34,829 bases of DNA from a virus, in the IMG/VR virus record IMGVR_UViG_3300030451_001452, positions 1 through 34,829 of that record; one strand, given 5' to 3'. The notes under the pieces are model-generated. The model did no database searches, was not told where the DNA came from, and saw nothing but the letters and a program-made list of their open reading frames with translations. Position numbers and translations under genes: made by a program. Shown here in pieces: positions 1 through 5,648 of the stretch (positions within the stretch are counted from its first letter, which is position 1; every line of letters begins with the position of its first letter).

Positions 1-2
1 CA

Positions 3-86
3 ATGGCTGGGGGGATATGGACTGAAGAGTACATGATAGACCAACTCACCCAGTATCTCTACAATGGTGGAGAGTTTGTAATCTAA
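3..86 (+). CDS. C-terminal fragment of the last right-operon gene (second allele)
   Basis: This is an open reading frame cut by the window edge. It encodes about 27 residues ending in GGEFVI and a TAA stop. It matches the end of the 34281-34541 gene almost residue for residue, with Asn for Asp before GGEFVI and Gly for Arg near the left edge. The ATG at position 3 is internal in the full-length copy, so it should not be read as a start. The function is unknown. Nucleotide differences fall largely at third codon positions, which suggests that the frame is under protein-level selection. Confidence 0.75.
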   Translation: MAGGIWTEEYMIDQLTQYLYNGGEFVI

Positions 87-88
87 GA

Positions 89-112
89 AAAGGGGGCGTA
101 ACAGCCCCCTTT
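89..112. terminator. Bidirectional terminator hairpin, left allele
   Basis: A 9-bp perfect stem (AAAGGGGGC at 89-97, GCCCCCTTT at 104-112) encloses the loop GTAACA. It sits between the end of the rightward gene (stop 84-86) and the end of the leftward mini-gene operon (stop 116-118), so it can stop both converging transcripts. The right allele at 34541-34569 keeps a perfect stem although its sequence differs. This supports a function in RNA structure. Confidence 0.7.
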
Positions 113-115
113 ATT

Positions 116-232
116 CTACCGTTTTTTCTTTGGCTTCTTACCAGCTTTTTTCATAGCAATAGCCGTAGCTGCTTGCTTCTTCATTTTGGCAGATTTCATG
201 CCACCTTTTTTACCACCGTAATGTCCAGGCAT
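116..232 (-). CDS. 38-aa Lys-rich mini-protein, MPGH type
   Basis: The ATG at 232-230 follows the previous gene's TAA directly, and the frame ends in TAG at 118-116. The protein starts MPGHYGGKKGG and ends GKKPKKKR. About a third of its residues are Lys or Arg, with no hydrophobic core, so it is probably a disordered nucleic-acid-binding peptide. It shares the MPGH start with its neighbour at 233-355, which suggests a tandem duplication. It is the last gene of the late operon in this allele and is absent from the right-end allele. I do not know its function. It may bind DNA in the capsid or affect host nucleic acid late in infection. Confidence 0.6.
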   Translation of the reverse strand: MPGHYGGKKGGMKSAKMKKQAATAIAMKKAGKKPKKKR

Positions 233-355
233 TTACTTCTTCCTCTTCTTTGCTGCAATGATTTTCTTCTGTAATGCTGCTGGCAAAGTCTTTTGTTTTG
301 CCGTTAGCATACCGTTGCCGTTCTTTTTCATACCCTTCTTTTTATGACCAGGCAT
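233..355 (-). CDS. 40-aa Lys-rich mini-protein, MPGH type
   Basis: The start ATG (355-353) overlaps the TAA of the DUF6321-like gene by one base, and the stop is at 235-233. The sequence starts MPGHKKKGMKKNGNG and continues with a LTAKQKTLP segment, ending in AAKKRKK. The right-end allele (34571-34723) keeps the GNG-LTAKQKTLP part but has a different, longer N-terminus with an AT-hook-like KRGRPPKK. The N-terminal half is therefore exchangeable and the central LTAKQKTLP motif conserved. The function is unknown. The charge suggests nucleic-acid binding. Confidence 0.65.
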   Translation of the reverse strand: MPGHKKKGMKKNGNGMLTAKQKTLPAALQKKIIAAKKRKK

Positions 356-663
356 TATGCTTTCCTCTTCTTCGCTTTGTTGCGCTTGGATATAGCTGCT
401 GCCTTTTTTCTTGCATCAGCTTTACTGCTTGCACCCCATGCTCTCAGGGATAGAAGCAATCTGGTTGGCTTGCCGTTCTTACGTTCTGGCCCACGCATAT
501 TACCCATTCTGGCTAGGAAACTAGCCCGTCTAGGATTGTCACCACTTTTTACAGGCGGCTTGAGGTTCATGCCCTGTTTACGGGCAGATGCCCTTCCTTT
601 GGCGTTTAAGCCCCCAGATTTAGCTTTACCTTCTTTACGCTGCCAAGCAGGGGTTTTAGGCAT
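355..663 (-). CDS. Basic DUF6321-like phage protein
   Basis: This 102-aa protein starts MPKTPAWQRKEGK. It carries the blocks GGLNAKGRASARKQG, PPVKSGDNPRRASFLARMG and NGKPTRLLLSLRAWGASSK, followed by a Lys/Arg/Ala-rich C-terminal helix. I recognise this pattern as the DUF6321 family, common in marine phages and of unknown function. It overlaps the lysozyme gene upstream by 8 nt, so it is translated with the lysis genes. The C-terminus of a second allele is seen at 34723-34829. It has the feel of a small structured DNA- or RNA-binding protein, but that is inference. Confidence 0.8.
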   Translation of the reverse strand: MPKTPAWQRKEGKAKSGGLNAKGRASARKQGMNLKPPVKSGDNPRRASFLARMGNMRGPERKNGKPTRLLLSLRAWGASSKADARKKAAAISKRNKAKKRKA

Positions 664-1111
664 GATCGCTCTCCACGGCCCTCATACGGGCAACCAGACG
701 CTTTGCACGGTTAGGCACTTGGTCAAACCATTTACTGTCTACCATCTCATCTGCTGCTACATTCCATAGCTCACTATCAACAGCAGACTTCATGCCCACA
801 AACTTAGACAGTCTGGGGTAGCCCAAATTAAACATCATATTGGCTATAATAAGCTGTACCTCTTCCGGCATTTTATCAAACTTCGGGTACAGTCTTTTGC
901 AATCTTCAATCGTGATTGCTATATCTCTGCGAAACAAAAACTGCACACGTTCTTCTGATACGGTTGTGCCTACGCTCAAAGCTGATTCGGGATCGTCTGC
1001 TGTAATCAGATGGCCTATGCCACAAGTAGGCAAGCCAAGATGGTCTAAGTATATCTCATACTTACAGCCCTCGTCTTCAGCAAGCTCTATTCTTAACTGA
1101 TCTATGTTCAT
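656..1111 (-). CDS. Endolysin, T4-type lysozyme (glycoside hydrolase family 24)
   Basis: This is a muramidase predicted to cleave the N-acetylmuramic acid-GlcNAc bond of peptidoglycan at lysis. The T4 lysozyme Glu-Asp-Thr triad is recognisable: Glu14 in AEDEG, Asp23 in YLD and Thr29 in PTCGIGH, with the family's 8- and 5-residue spacings. Further family blocks are a central EVQLIIANMMFNLG and a late WFDQVPNRAKRL. The length (151 aa) is close to the 164 aa of T4 lysozyme. There is no signal peptide, so it needs a holin to reach the wall, and holin candidates lie just upstream (1660-2829). The start ATG overlaps the stop of the 38-aa gene before it (ATGA). Confidence 0.93.
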   Translation of the reverse strand: MNIDQLRIELAEDEGCKYEIYLDHLGLPTCGIGHLITADDPESALSVGTTVSEERVQFLFRRDIAITIEDCKRLYPKFDKMPEEVQLIIANMMFNLGYPRLSKFVGMKSAVDSELWNVAADEMVDSKWFDQVPNRAKRLVARMRAVESDHA

Positions 1112-1224
1112 TTCTTTTTCTTCAATAAGGAAGCTAATGTCTTGGCTTGTTTTGCGTGTGACTTTGACGCCTTACGCAAACCAGAAACAACCTTCTTTAC
1201 CTTTGCTTTTGTACGTCTGTTCAT
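1108..1224 (-). CDS. 38-aa Lys-rich mini-protein
   Basis: The frame runs from the ATG at 1224-1222, which overlaps the TAA of the preceding gene by one base, to a TGA that overlaps the lysozyme ATG by two bases. The sequence begins MNRRTKAKVKKVVSGLRKAS and ends in four lysines, with about 16 basic residues and no acidic ones. It may form one amphipathic helix. The tight stop-start coupling on both sides is the main evidence that it is translated. The function is unknown. Candidate roles are nucleic-acid binding or membrane disturbance alongside lysis. Confidence 0.6.
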   Translation of the reverse strand: MNRRTKAKVKKVVSGLRKASKSHAKQAKTLASLLKKKK

Positions 1225-1484
1225 TACTTTACCTTTCGGTACTTTCTGGTTTTAGCTCGTATCTTTTTAGGCTGTCGTGAGACTTGCTTACCAGCCTTAG
1301 TTGCTTTTCTTTTAGCACGGGTTGTTGCTGCGTACTCTTGGGGCGATAAGGCTTTAATCGCCGCTGACGGTAGATAACGCTCTCCTGTGGCTTTTGGCCC
1401 TTGGGTGGACGGCTTTCCACTCTTGGTTCTCCACTTCTGCTTTGTCCATGCTTTCAAGCTACGCTGTGATTTCTTCATAGGCAT
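1224..1484 (-). CDS. Basic DUF5872-like protein
   Basis: This 86-aa, strongly basic protein has the diagnostic block KPSTQGPKATGERYLP at about residues 24-39, then AIKALSPQEYAATTRAKR and a Lys/Arg tail. I associate this motif with DUF5872, small proteins of unknown role found in marine phages and some large viruses. The start used is MPMKKSQRS, whose ATG overlaps the previous TAA by one base. The same TAATG coupling recurs at its own end. A shorter frame inside it is a shadow. Confidence 0.75.
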   Translation of the reverse strand: MPMKKSQRSLKAWTKQKWRTKSGKPSTQGPKATGERYLPSAAIKALSPQEYAATTRAKRKATKAGKQVSRQPKKIRAKTRKYRKVK

Positions 1485-1663
1485 TAGCGGTATCCTCCAC
1501 CTTTAGCCTTGTATTGCTTGGCAAGCATCTGCGCTTTACGGGCTGACCATTGACCAGGTTTACCACCCTTACCACCAGCCTTGATTCGTTGGAATAACTG
1601 CTTACGCATAGTTGGCTTGGTATAGTTGCCAGCCTTGTTTACGGTAGACTTACGCTTCTTCAT
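1484..1663 (-). CDS. 59-aa basic conserved phage protein (GKPGQWSARKAQMLA type)
   Basis: It starts MKKRKSTVNKAGNYTKP and contains LFQRIKAGGKGGKPGQWSAR followed by KAQMLAKQYKAKGGGYR at the end. This block is one I recognise from many marine podovirus and myovirus genomes, always as a hypothetical protein. The ATG (1663-1661) overlaps the holin-like gene's TGA (ATGA). The stop overlaps the next start by one base. With 18 basic residues and no Asp or Glu, it is probably a nucleic-acid-binding peptide. The exact function is unknown. Confidence 0.75.
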   Translation of the reverse strand: MKKRKSTVNKAGNYTKPTMRKQLFQRIKAGGKGGKPGQWSARKAQMLAKQYKAKGGGYR

Positions 1664-2037
1664 TTCTTAAAACCCTTGATACCTCGTATACCAAAGCTTG
1701 CTCCAATACTAGCATACATTGCCCACTGAAACCACTGTGGCGTGTTTTCTAATGCTGCAAACCCCTGTTCTACATAAGGCTGTGTAAACGGAATGAAGCA
1801 CATAGCTATGATAATAATAAACAAAATTGTCCATGCTTCATCTTTCCAGCTATTGTCACTGGCCTGTGCCATAATCTTTTCCCAGCCAGCTTCATGCGTG
1901 GCTGCAACCTTCATCACTTCTGCTTCTGCCTCTGCCTTTGCTTTAGCAACAGCACCCTTGGCCTTTGTCTGCTCTACTTTGGATTCCATCCATGACCCAG
2001 CTAGTGAAGCAATAGGCCCTATCAATGCCTGTATCAT
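1660..2037 (-). CDS. Putative holin (GTA_holin_3TM-like membrane protein)
   Basis: This 125-aa protein starts MIQALIGPIASLAGSWMES. A charged Ala/Lys/Glu helix (about 20-50) follows, then KIMAQASDNSWKDEAWTI and a long hydrophobic segment TILFIIIIAMCFIPF (about 70-84). A second membrane segment near the end is QWAMYASIGASFGIRGIKG. The SWKDEW-type junction before the membrane span resembles the three-TM holins used by gene-transfer agents and many podoviruses. It precedes the endolysin by three small genes, where a holin would be expected. Other small membrane proteins nearby could also be the holin, so the assignment is moderate. Confidence 0.65.
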   Translation of the reverse strand: MIQALIGPIASLAGSWMESKVEQTKAKGAVAKAKAEAEAEVMKVAATHEAGWEKIMAQASDNSWKDEAWTILFIIIIAMCFIPFTQPYVEQGFAALENTPQWFQWAMYASIGASFGIRGIKGFKK

Positions 2038-2243
2038 TCCGTTATAAACTCCAGTATCTCACCGTTAAGAATCATGACCTTATGCTGTTTGCATAACCAT
2101 TTCTGGTCAAAGTTTTTTGTTTGCCCCATGTTGCGCTTTATCTTGCGCCGCACTGACAAGCACTCAGACAAAGATTTGTATGGCGTGTACTCCATCTTCT
2201 CGCCATTCATCACCAATAATAAAACAAACGTAAGCTCAACCAT
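2034..2243 (-). CDS. 69-aa small protein with hydrophobic N-terminus
   Basis: MVELTFVLLLVMNGEKMEY gives a short hydrophobic N-terminus that could be a signal or anchor. The following 50 residues are polar and contain two cysteines (SECLSVRRK and WLCKQHKV), which could form a disulfide if exported. It overlaps the upstream coiled-coil membrane gene by 8 nt and the holin-like gene by 4 nt (ATGA). This small-exported-protein layout next to lysis genes makes an outer-membrane disruption (spanin-like) role conceivable. However, no lipobox is visible at the N-terminus and the function is unknown. Confidence 0.6.
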   Translation of the reverse strand: MVELTFVLLLVMNGEKMEYTPYKSLSECLSVRRKIKRNMGQTKNFDQKWLCKQHKVMILNGEILEFITE

Positions 2244-2622
2244 TGCCGCTTCTAATAAGTTTTTCTACATCTATCTGTAATTTTGAAACTTGCTCTTTTA
2301 AAAAATCAATGTTTACTTTATTGTTTCTCATATTTTTTAATTCTTCTTCCATGCCCTCAATCAAACCAGCCATGTGTTCTACCAGCATGAATAACTCTGC
2401 CTCACCACTAGATTGGCCTAGCTCTCCTCTTGGGTATTTAATTCTAAATTCAGAGTTAGCCGCTAAATCTTTTTCCATTAACTCTAATTTTGTTGAGTGT
2501 TTGTTAAGAGTCTCAACAATCCCAAAGTAAGCCCACGTTGCCAAACTAGCTGCCGCAACCATGCTGATGATATTCCGTAGCGGTAATGCGACTTCTGTGT
2601 TTTCATTCAGCTTTGCTGGCAT
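2236..2622 (-). CDS. Membrane-anchored coiled-coil protein, lysis cassette
   Basis: This 128-aa protein has one predicted membrane span at about residues 17-38 (NIISMVAAASLATWAYFGIV). The helical ectodomain is rich in Glu, Lys and Leu, with a RIKYPRGELGQSSGEAELFM block in the middle and heptad-like LKEQVSKLQIDVEKL at the end. I recognise the YPRGELG block from several marine podoviruses. A single N-terminal span followed by a coiled coil is also the shape of an inner-membrane spanin. No partner lipoprotein is evident, so I only suggest that role. The start ATG has no strong Shine-Dalgarno and lies beside the upstream stop. Confidence 0.65.
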   Translation of the reverse strand: MPAKLNENTEVALPLRNIISMVAAASLATWAYFGIVETLNKHSTKLELMEKDLAANSEFRIKYPRGELGQSSGEAELFMLVEHMAGLIEGMEEELKNMRNNKVNIDFLKEQVSKLQIDVEKLIRSGNG

Positions 2623-2829
2623 TTATTTCTCTGAGTTTAACCATACCGCCAGACTGCCTGTCATTGCACCTGTAACGACTGAGATCAACGCACTCTGCTG
2701 TGTAGACAAATCCGGCTGTGATAACGCCCACTCAATACAGCGTATGTACACACCTGTCATGCACAGCATCATAAACCGTGGCAATATCTTTAGCTCTAAC
2801 ATCTTTTTTGCTACGTCTTCTGCACTCAT
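2623..2829 (-). CDS. Small two-TM protein, holin-like
   Basis: This 68-aa protein starts MSAEDVAKKMLELKILPRF. A first hydrophobic segment (MMLCMTGVYIRCIEW) is followed by the loop ALSQPDLSTQQSAL and a second segment (ISVVTGAMTGSLAVWL). Two spans with a short polar loop in under 70 aa fit class II holins, which makes it an alternative holin to the 1660-2037 product. The ATG overlaps the upstream gene's TGA by 4 nt. Family-level recognition is weak, and the membrane topology comes from reading the sequence only. Confidence 0.65.
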   Translation of the reverse strand: MSAEDVAKKMLELKILPRFMMLCMTGVYIRCIEWALSQPDLSTQQSALISVVTGAMTGSLAVWLNSEK

Positions 2830-3293
2830 TTAAAGCCCCCTTTTAGCCAAACTACCCAAGCCACTAGGCCAGCCACCATAGAAGCTATGAGCAAACCTGC
2901 AAAACCTAGACCAAGCATATCCATAATTTTTTGCACTCGTCTAGCTTTTCTGCGCTTCTCTTCTAAGCGTTCTTGACGCAAGTTACGTTGAATACGCATC
3001 AAGTCAGTCCAAGCATTGAAACCATAATTAGCTATAAGAAAGTTCTTGAGATCCATCTCCATCTTTTCAGCCTTCTTTAAAGCTGCGTAGGTATCAAGAG
3101 CTTGTTCTTCTACATTTTTGAATCTAGATTTTTTCTTTTCTTGATGAGCTTGCTTTACATCAGCAATAGCACCCATCCACTTGCCTATGTCCTTAGACAT
3201 GGCCTCTACTTGCTTACCAGCTTTGTAAGCTGAAACTATACCCCTGTATGCGGTAGTGGCTACGGCAATAGCCGATACAGGATCTATAGCCAT
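2826..3293 (-). CDS. Structural-type helical protein with C-terminal TM segment
   Basis: This 155-aa protein starts with an Ala-rich stretch (MAIDPVSAIAVATTAYRGIV). A charged helical middle with KKAEKMEMDLKNFLIANYG and WTDLMRIQRNLRQERLEEK follows, and the protein ends in a hydrophobic span (about 128-150). The MAIDPVSAIAVATTAY start is one I have seen in marine podovirus proteins near tail fibre and lysis genes. The role is not known; a minor virion or membrane-interacting protein is plausible. A GAGG Shine-Dalgarno-like element lies just before the ATG, inside the end of the preceding gene. Confidence 0.65.
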   Translation of the reverse strand: MAIDPVSAIAVATTAYRGIVSAYKAGKQVEAMSKDIGKWMGAIADVKQAHQEKKKSRFKNVEEQALDTYAALKKAEKMEMDLKNFLIANYGFNAWTDLMRIQRNLRQERLEEKRRKARRVQKIMDMLGLGFAGLLIASMVAGLVAWVVWLKGGFK

Positions 3294-3294
3294 G

Positions 3295-3465
3295 TTAGCC
3301 TCGCCAGACTACAGCCAACAACAAAAGTATTATTGCACCAGCAGAGCCAATCATAATGCTTTCCATGCGCTTAATACGCAGTATTGTTTCTGTCCAGCGT
3401 TCATCTGAAACAGCTATATGTTTTTCAAGCTCAACATGGATTGATTGCAAAGTTGGTTTGCCCAT
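3295..3465 (-). CDS. 56-aa single-TM small protein
   Basis: The frame begins at ATG 3465-3463, overlapping the previous TAA by one base, and ends 1 nt before the next ATG. MGKPTLQSIHVELEKHIAVS leads into a helix with RWTETILRIKRMESIM and a C-terminal membrane span (IGSAGAIILLLLAVVW). The soluble N-terminal helix plus C-terminal anchor recalls small Bdr/XhlA-type phage proteins next to holins. That is a shape resemblance only. The TAATG couplings on its upstream side support translation. Confidence 0.6.
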   Translation of the reverse strand: MGKPTLQSIHVELEKHIAVSDERWTETILRIKRMESIMIGSAGAIILLLLAVVWRG

Positions 3466-3632
3466 TAGTCTGCATCCTGAATGGTGTTACCTTCATCTAC
3501 CCACTCAAGAATGGCTGCGTAGTGACGGTTGTCCAAGACATTGTTAGGAACAAAAATTGTACTGTTGTCAGAAAAAACAACTTTTATTGTTATTTTTTCG
3601 CCACAAGTATATTGTGCAGATATAATACCCAT
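3465..3632 (-). CDS. 55-aa small protein following the tail fibre
   Basis: It starts at ATG 3632-3630 and its TAA overlaps the next ATG. After beta-rich residues (GEKITIKVVFSDNSTIFVP) comes NRHYAAILEWVDEGNTIQDA. The NRHYxxIxEWVxxGNTI block is common in short phage proteins encoded beside tail fibres and in the C-termini of phage fibre-associated proteins. It may be a small fibre-tip or chaperone-like protein. The role is inferred from neighbours. Confidence 0.65.
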   Translation of the reverse strand: MGIISAQYTCGEKITIKVVFSDNSTIFVPNNVLDNRHYAAILEWVDEGNTIQDAD

Positions 3633-3641
3633 TTTAAACCC

Positions 3642-4739
3642 TTATAATTCTGCGTCTGCAACTAAACCTGCTATACTACATATAATAGCGGTCCCATCAT
3701 CATTAGAAGCTGCACCAGCAGTCAGCCTTGGGGTCAAAACATCTGGCGCAGCATCTACTGACAGAACTGTTCCAGTTTGATTTGAACCCGAATATTGATA
3801 GCTTATAGAAGTAACATCAGCCGCTGGAGTAGTTCTCATAGTGACAGGTAAATAATATGTTCCTCTATATAATCTTGTATTATCAAACTTTACAGCTATC
3901 GCATTTTTCGATGTTGTTGAATTAGAATAATAATATCGCTGACACCTAGCCAACTCATCCCCAAATGACCGATGCTCAAATGGTGTGGCCTGTTCGCCTA
4001 CTTCAAGCTGTACGCCAGTTATTTGCCACGTTGCGTTTGTTGTTGTAGCAACTGCATTAGCTGTATGCCCAACAGCGTGTTTAGCAGCAGCAAATGTTTC
4101 CCAGCTAGAATTAGAACCTGACGTAAAATTACTACCAGCCATTAAAAACCAGTTTAACTGTAATCCAATACCGTTATCATCATTAATAGCATTGCTAGTA
4201 TTTGCATCTACAGTAATTGTTTTTCGCTCCCAAGTATTAGCACTATTAATGGTATATGCCTGACCAAAAACTTCGTTGCTATCACTTTGATAAACATTAA
4301 ATCCATAAGTAGCAGCAACAGTGCTTTTTACGTAGAATGATACAGTAAACTTTTTAGCAGCAGATGTTCCAAAGCCTAATGACTGCAAGTCTTGCGCTTC
4401 TGCTCTGTATATGACCCGCAACTCTTCATCAGCAGCAACTGCACTTTCAGCGGTAGTTGTTTGTAGCTTTAGAGAATTAGCAAATCCGCTTGGCCCATCT
4501 GCCTCTTGTGTTACAGTAAGACGTAACTCATCTTCATTTACAAAGTTAAGGTTAAACCTATCACAAGTAATATAACCAGAGGTGTGCTGTGCCGTTTCAC
4601 TTACGCTTCTTTGAGCAATAGTCATGCCACCATTGATGATGAGATTTTTGTTTGCGTTAAAAACCGCATCAGCGATCTTAGCCGTGGCTATTGTTGTGCC
4701 AGTTCCTAATAAATCAGAGAGGTTTCTTGCGTTGCTCAT
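3642..4739 (-). CDS. Tail fibre / receptor-binding protein with beta-sandwich module
   Basis: This 365-aa protein starts MSNARNLSDLLG. It has the block NANKNLIINGGMTIAQRS near residues 28-45 and a carbohydrate-binding-like beta-sandwich region (TCDRFNLNF to WFLMAGSNF). The pattern WQITGVQLEVGEQATPFEHR with FGDELARCQRYYY (about residues 240-272) is typical of many marine phage fibres. The C-terminus is Ser/Thr/Ala-rich. It follows three other fibre-type proteins and is likely the distal host-recognition part. A good Shine-Dalgarno (AAGGAG) precedes the ATG by 8 nt. Host specificity cannot be inferred. Confidence 0.8.
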   Translation of the reverse strand: MSNARNLSDLLGTGTTIATAKIADAVFNANKNLIINGGMTIAQRSVSETAQHTSGYITCDRFNLNFVNEDELRLTVTQEADGPSGFANSLKLQTTTAESAVAADEELRVIYRAEAQDLQSLGFGTSAAKKFTVSFYVKSTVAATYGFNVYQSDSNEVFGQAYTINSANTWERKTITVDANTSNAINDDNGIGLQLNWFLMAGSNFTSGSNSSWETFAAAKHAVGHTANAVATTTNATWQITGVQLEVGEQATPFEHRSFGDELARCQRYYYSNSTTSKNAIAVKFDNTRLYRGTYYLPVTMRTTPAADVTSISYQYSGSNQTGTVLSVDAAPDVLTPRLTAGAASNDDGTAIICSIAGLVADAEL

Positions 4740-4751
4740 GGCTGTCTCTCC

Positions 4752-5282
4752 TTAAATCTCATACGAAACATGTACAGAACCACCTGTAAAAGAATTTCCA
4801 CTATCTTCAACAGTCAGGCCAGTTATAGGCGCAGATGTCACTACCAAATTACTGTTCATAGCTTGCCCACCGCCTTGGTTATAACCATAATGTTGCCAAA
4901 GAGCTGAACCAGAATATTTAAAATCAGCAATCCTAACTAGCTCTAAAACGCCAGAATGAAAAACTGATGCACCCCAATTCCCTATTACCGATAGAAAAAG
5001 ACCACTTTGAGTACCGGCATTAGTATCGTGCGAGGAATCAGAATCCGCATTATCAAAGCCATAATGAAAGACATGATTGTAACTTGCACTAGTTATTGTT
5101 GAGCCATTTACTCTCACTCTGATTGACAAACTGGCACTAACTTTTACTTGATATAGTGTTAATCTTATTATCTTTGCATTTCTTGGTATGCCATCTATAT
5201 CTTGAGAAGTTGCGCTGCTCATATCTCTTATTGGCAATTCGCCATACATAGTGCGATGAGTAGAACCTATTAATCTAGACAT
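4752..5282 (-). CDS. Fibre-associated beta-rich structural protein
   Basis: This 176-aa protein has many Ser, Gly and aromatic residues. It opens MSRLIGSTHRTMYGELP, continues with alternating beta-type segments (RLTLYQVKVSASLSIRVRVN) and ends GGSVHVSYEI. The ATG overlaps the previous gene's TAG by one base, so the two are coupled. No enzymatic motif is visible. Its place between the short 'MAAPNIVNV' protein and the receptor-binding-type fibre suggests a fibre or baseplate accessory component. The assignment rests on context and composition. Confidence 0.65.
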   Translation of the reverse strand: MSRLIGSTHRTMYGELPIRDMSSATSQDIDGIPRNAKIIRLTLYQVKVSASLSIRVRVNGSTITSASYNHVFHYGFDNADSDSSHDTNAGTQSGLFLSVIGNWGASVFHSGVLELVRIADFKYSGSALWQHYGYNQGGGQAMNSNLVVTSAPITGLTVEDSGNSFTGGSVHVSYEI

Positions 5283-5647
5283 TAGGAAATTTCCTCGTAA
5301 GAAATAATGATCATCAAATCACTTGCAGCAGATGCGCCACCCCTAATTCGTGTGTCTTCTTCAAGATAAATAACGCTATTTTTGTCAGTCAAAACAAGTG
5401 TGCTGCCTGCTGGTACAGATATTGATGTGCCAATAGAAAAATTATCTGACGAACCATCATTATAATAAACAGTAGCATCTGCGGTATTCGTACCGTCAAT
5501 GTTGCTTATAAGAATTGTGTTAACTTTGAACACCTTGCCTGACGATGCCGCATTGACAAGGATGTCTGTGGTAAGTGTTGCTGTCAAAGCCGCTGCGTGT
5601 GTCTTAGCAGTGATGGTGCTTACATTTACGATATTAGGTGCTGCCAT
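5282..5647 (-). CDS. Small 'MAAPNIVNV' structural protein
   Basis: This 121-aa protein consists of beta strands and small residues: NIVNVSTITAKTHAAALTAT, VNAASSGKVFKVNTILISNI, and an ending in DLMIIISYEEIS. I recognise this family from tail-fibre neighbourhoods of cyanophages and other marine podoviruses, where it is annotated as a structural protein. The start at 5647 is preferred to an in-frame upstream start at 5665, because GGAGG lies 6 nt before the 5647 ATG and the upstream start would overlap the fibre gene more. Confidence 0.75.
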   Translation of the reverse strand: MAAPNIVNVSTITAKTHAAALTATLTTDILVNAASSGKVFKVNTILISNIDGTNTADATVYYNDGSSDNFSIGTSISVPAGSTLVLTDKNSVIYLEEDTRIRGGASAASDLMIIISYEEIS

Positions 5648-5648
5648 G

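Larger units (their letters stand above)
1..461. repeat. Left copy of an inexact end repeat (pairs with 34456-34829)
   Basis: Position 1 aligns with 34456. The first 86 bases differ from the right copy at about nine sites. The hairpin that follows is present in both. The small-gene block then differs in content, and 416-461 is identical to 34784-34829 over 46 bases, up to the last base of the window. The left arm is 87 nt longer. That is exactly explained by one extra 117-nt mini-gene and a 30-nt shorter neighbour (117+123 against 153 nt). I infer two haplotypes of one locus on a circularly permuted genome, because a true terminal repeat would be identical throughout. Confidence 0.85.

Noticed and set aside
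1-461. T7-style direct terminal repeat
   Set aside because: The two copies are diverged and differ in gene content. Physical terminal repeats of one molecule should be identical.
344-769. Plus-strand frame of 141 codons
   Set aside because: It is antisense to the DUF6321-like and lysozyme genes, which have recognisable motifs and coupled starts.
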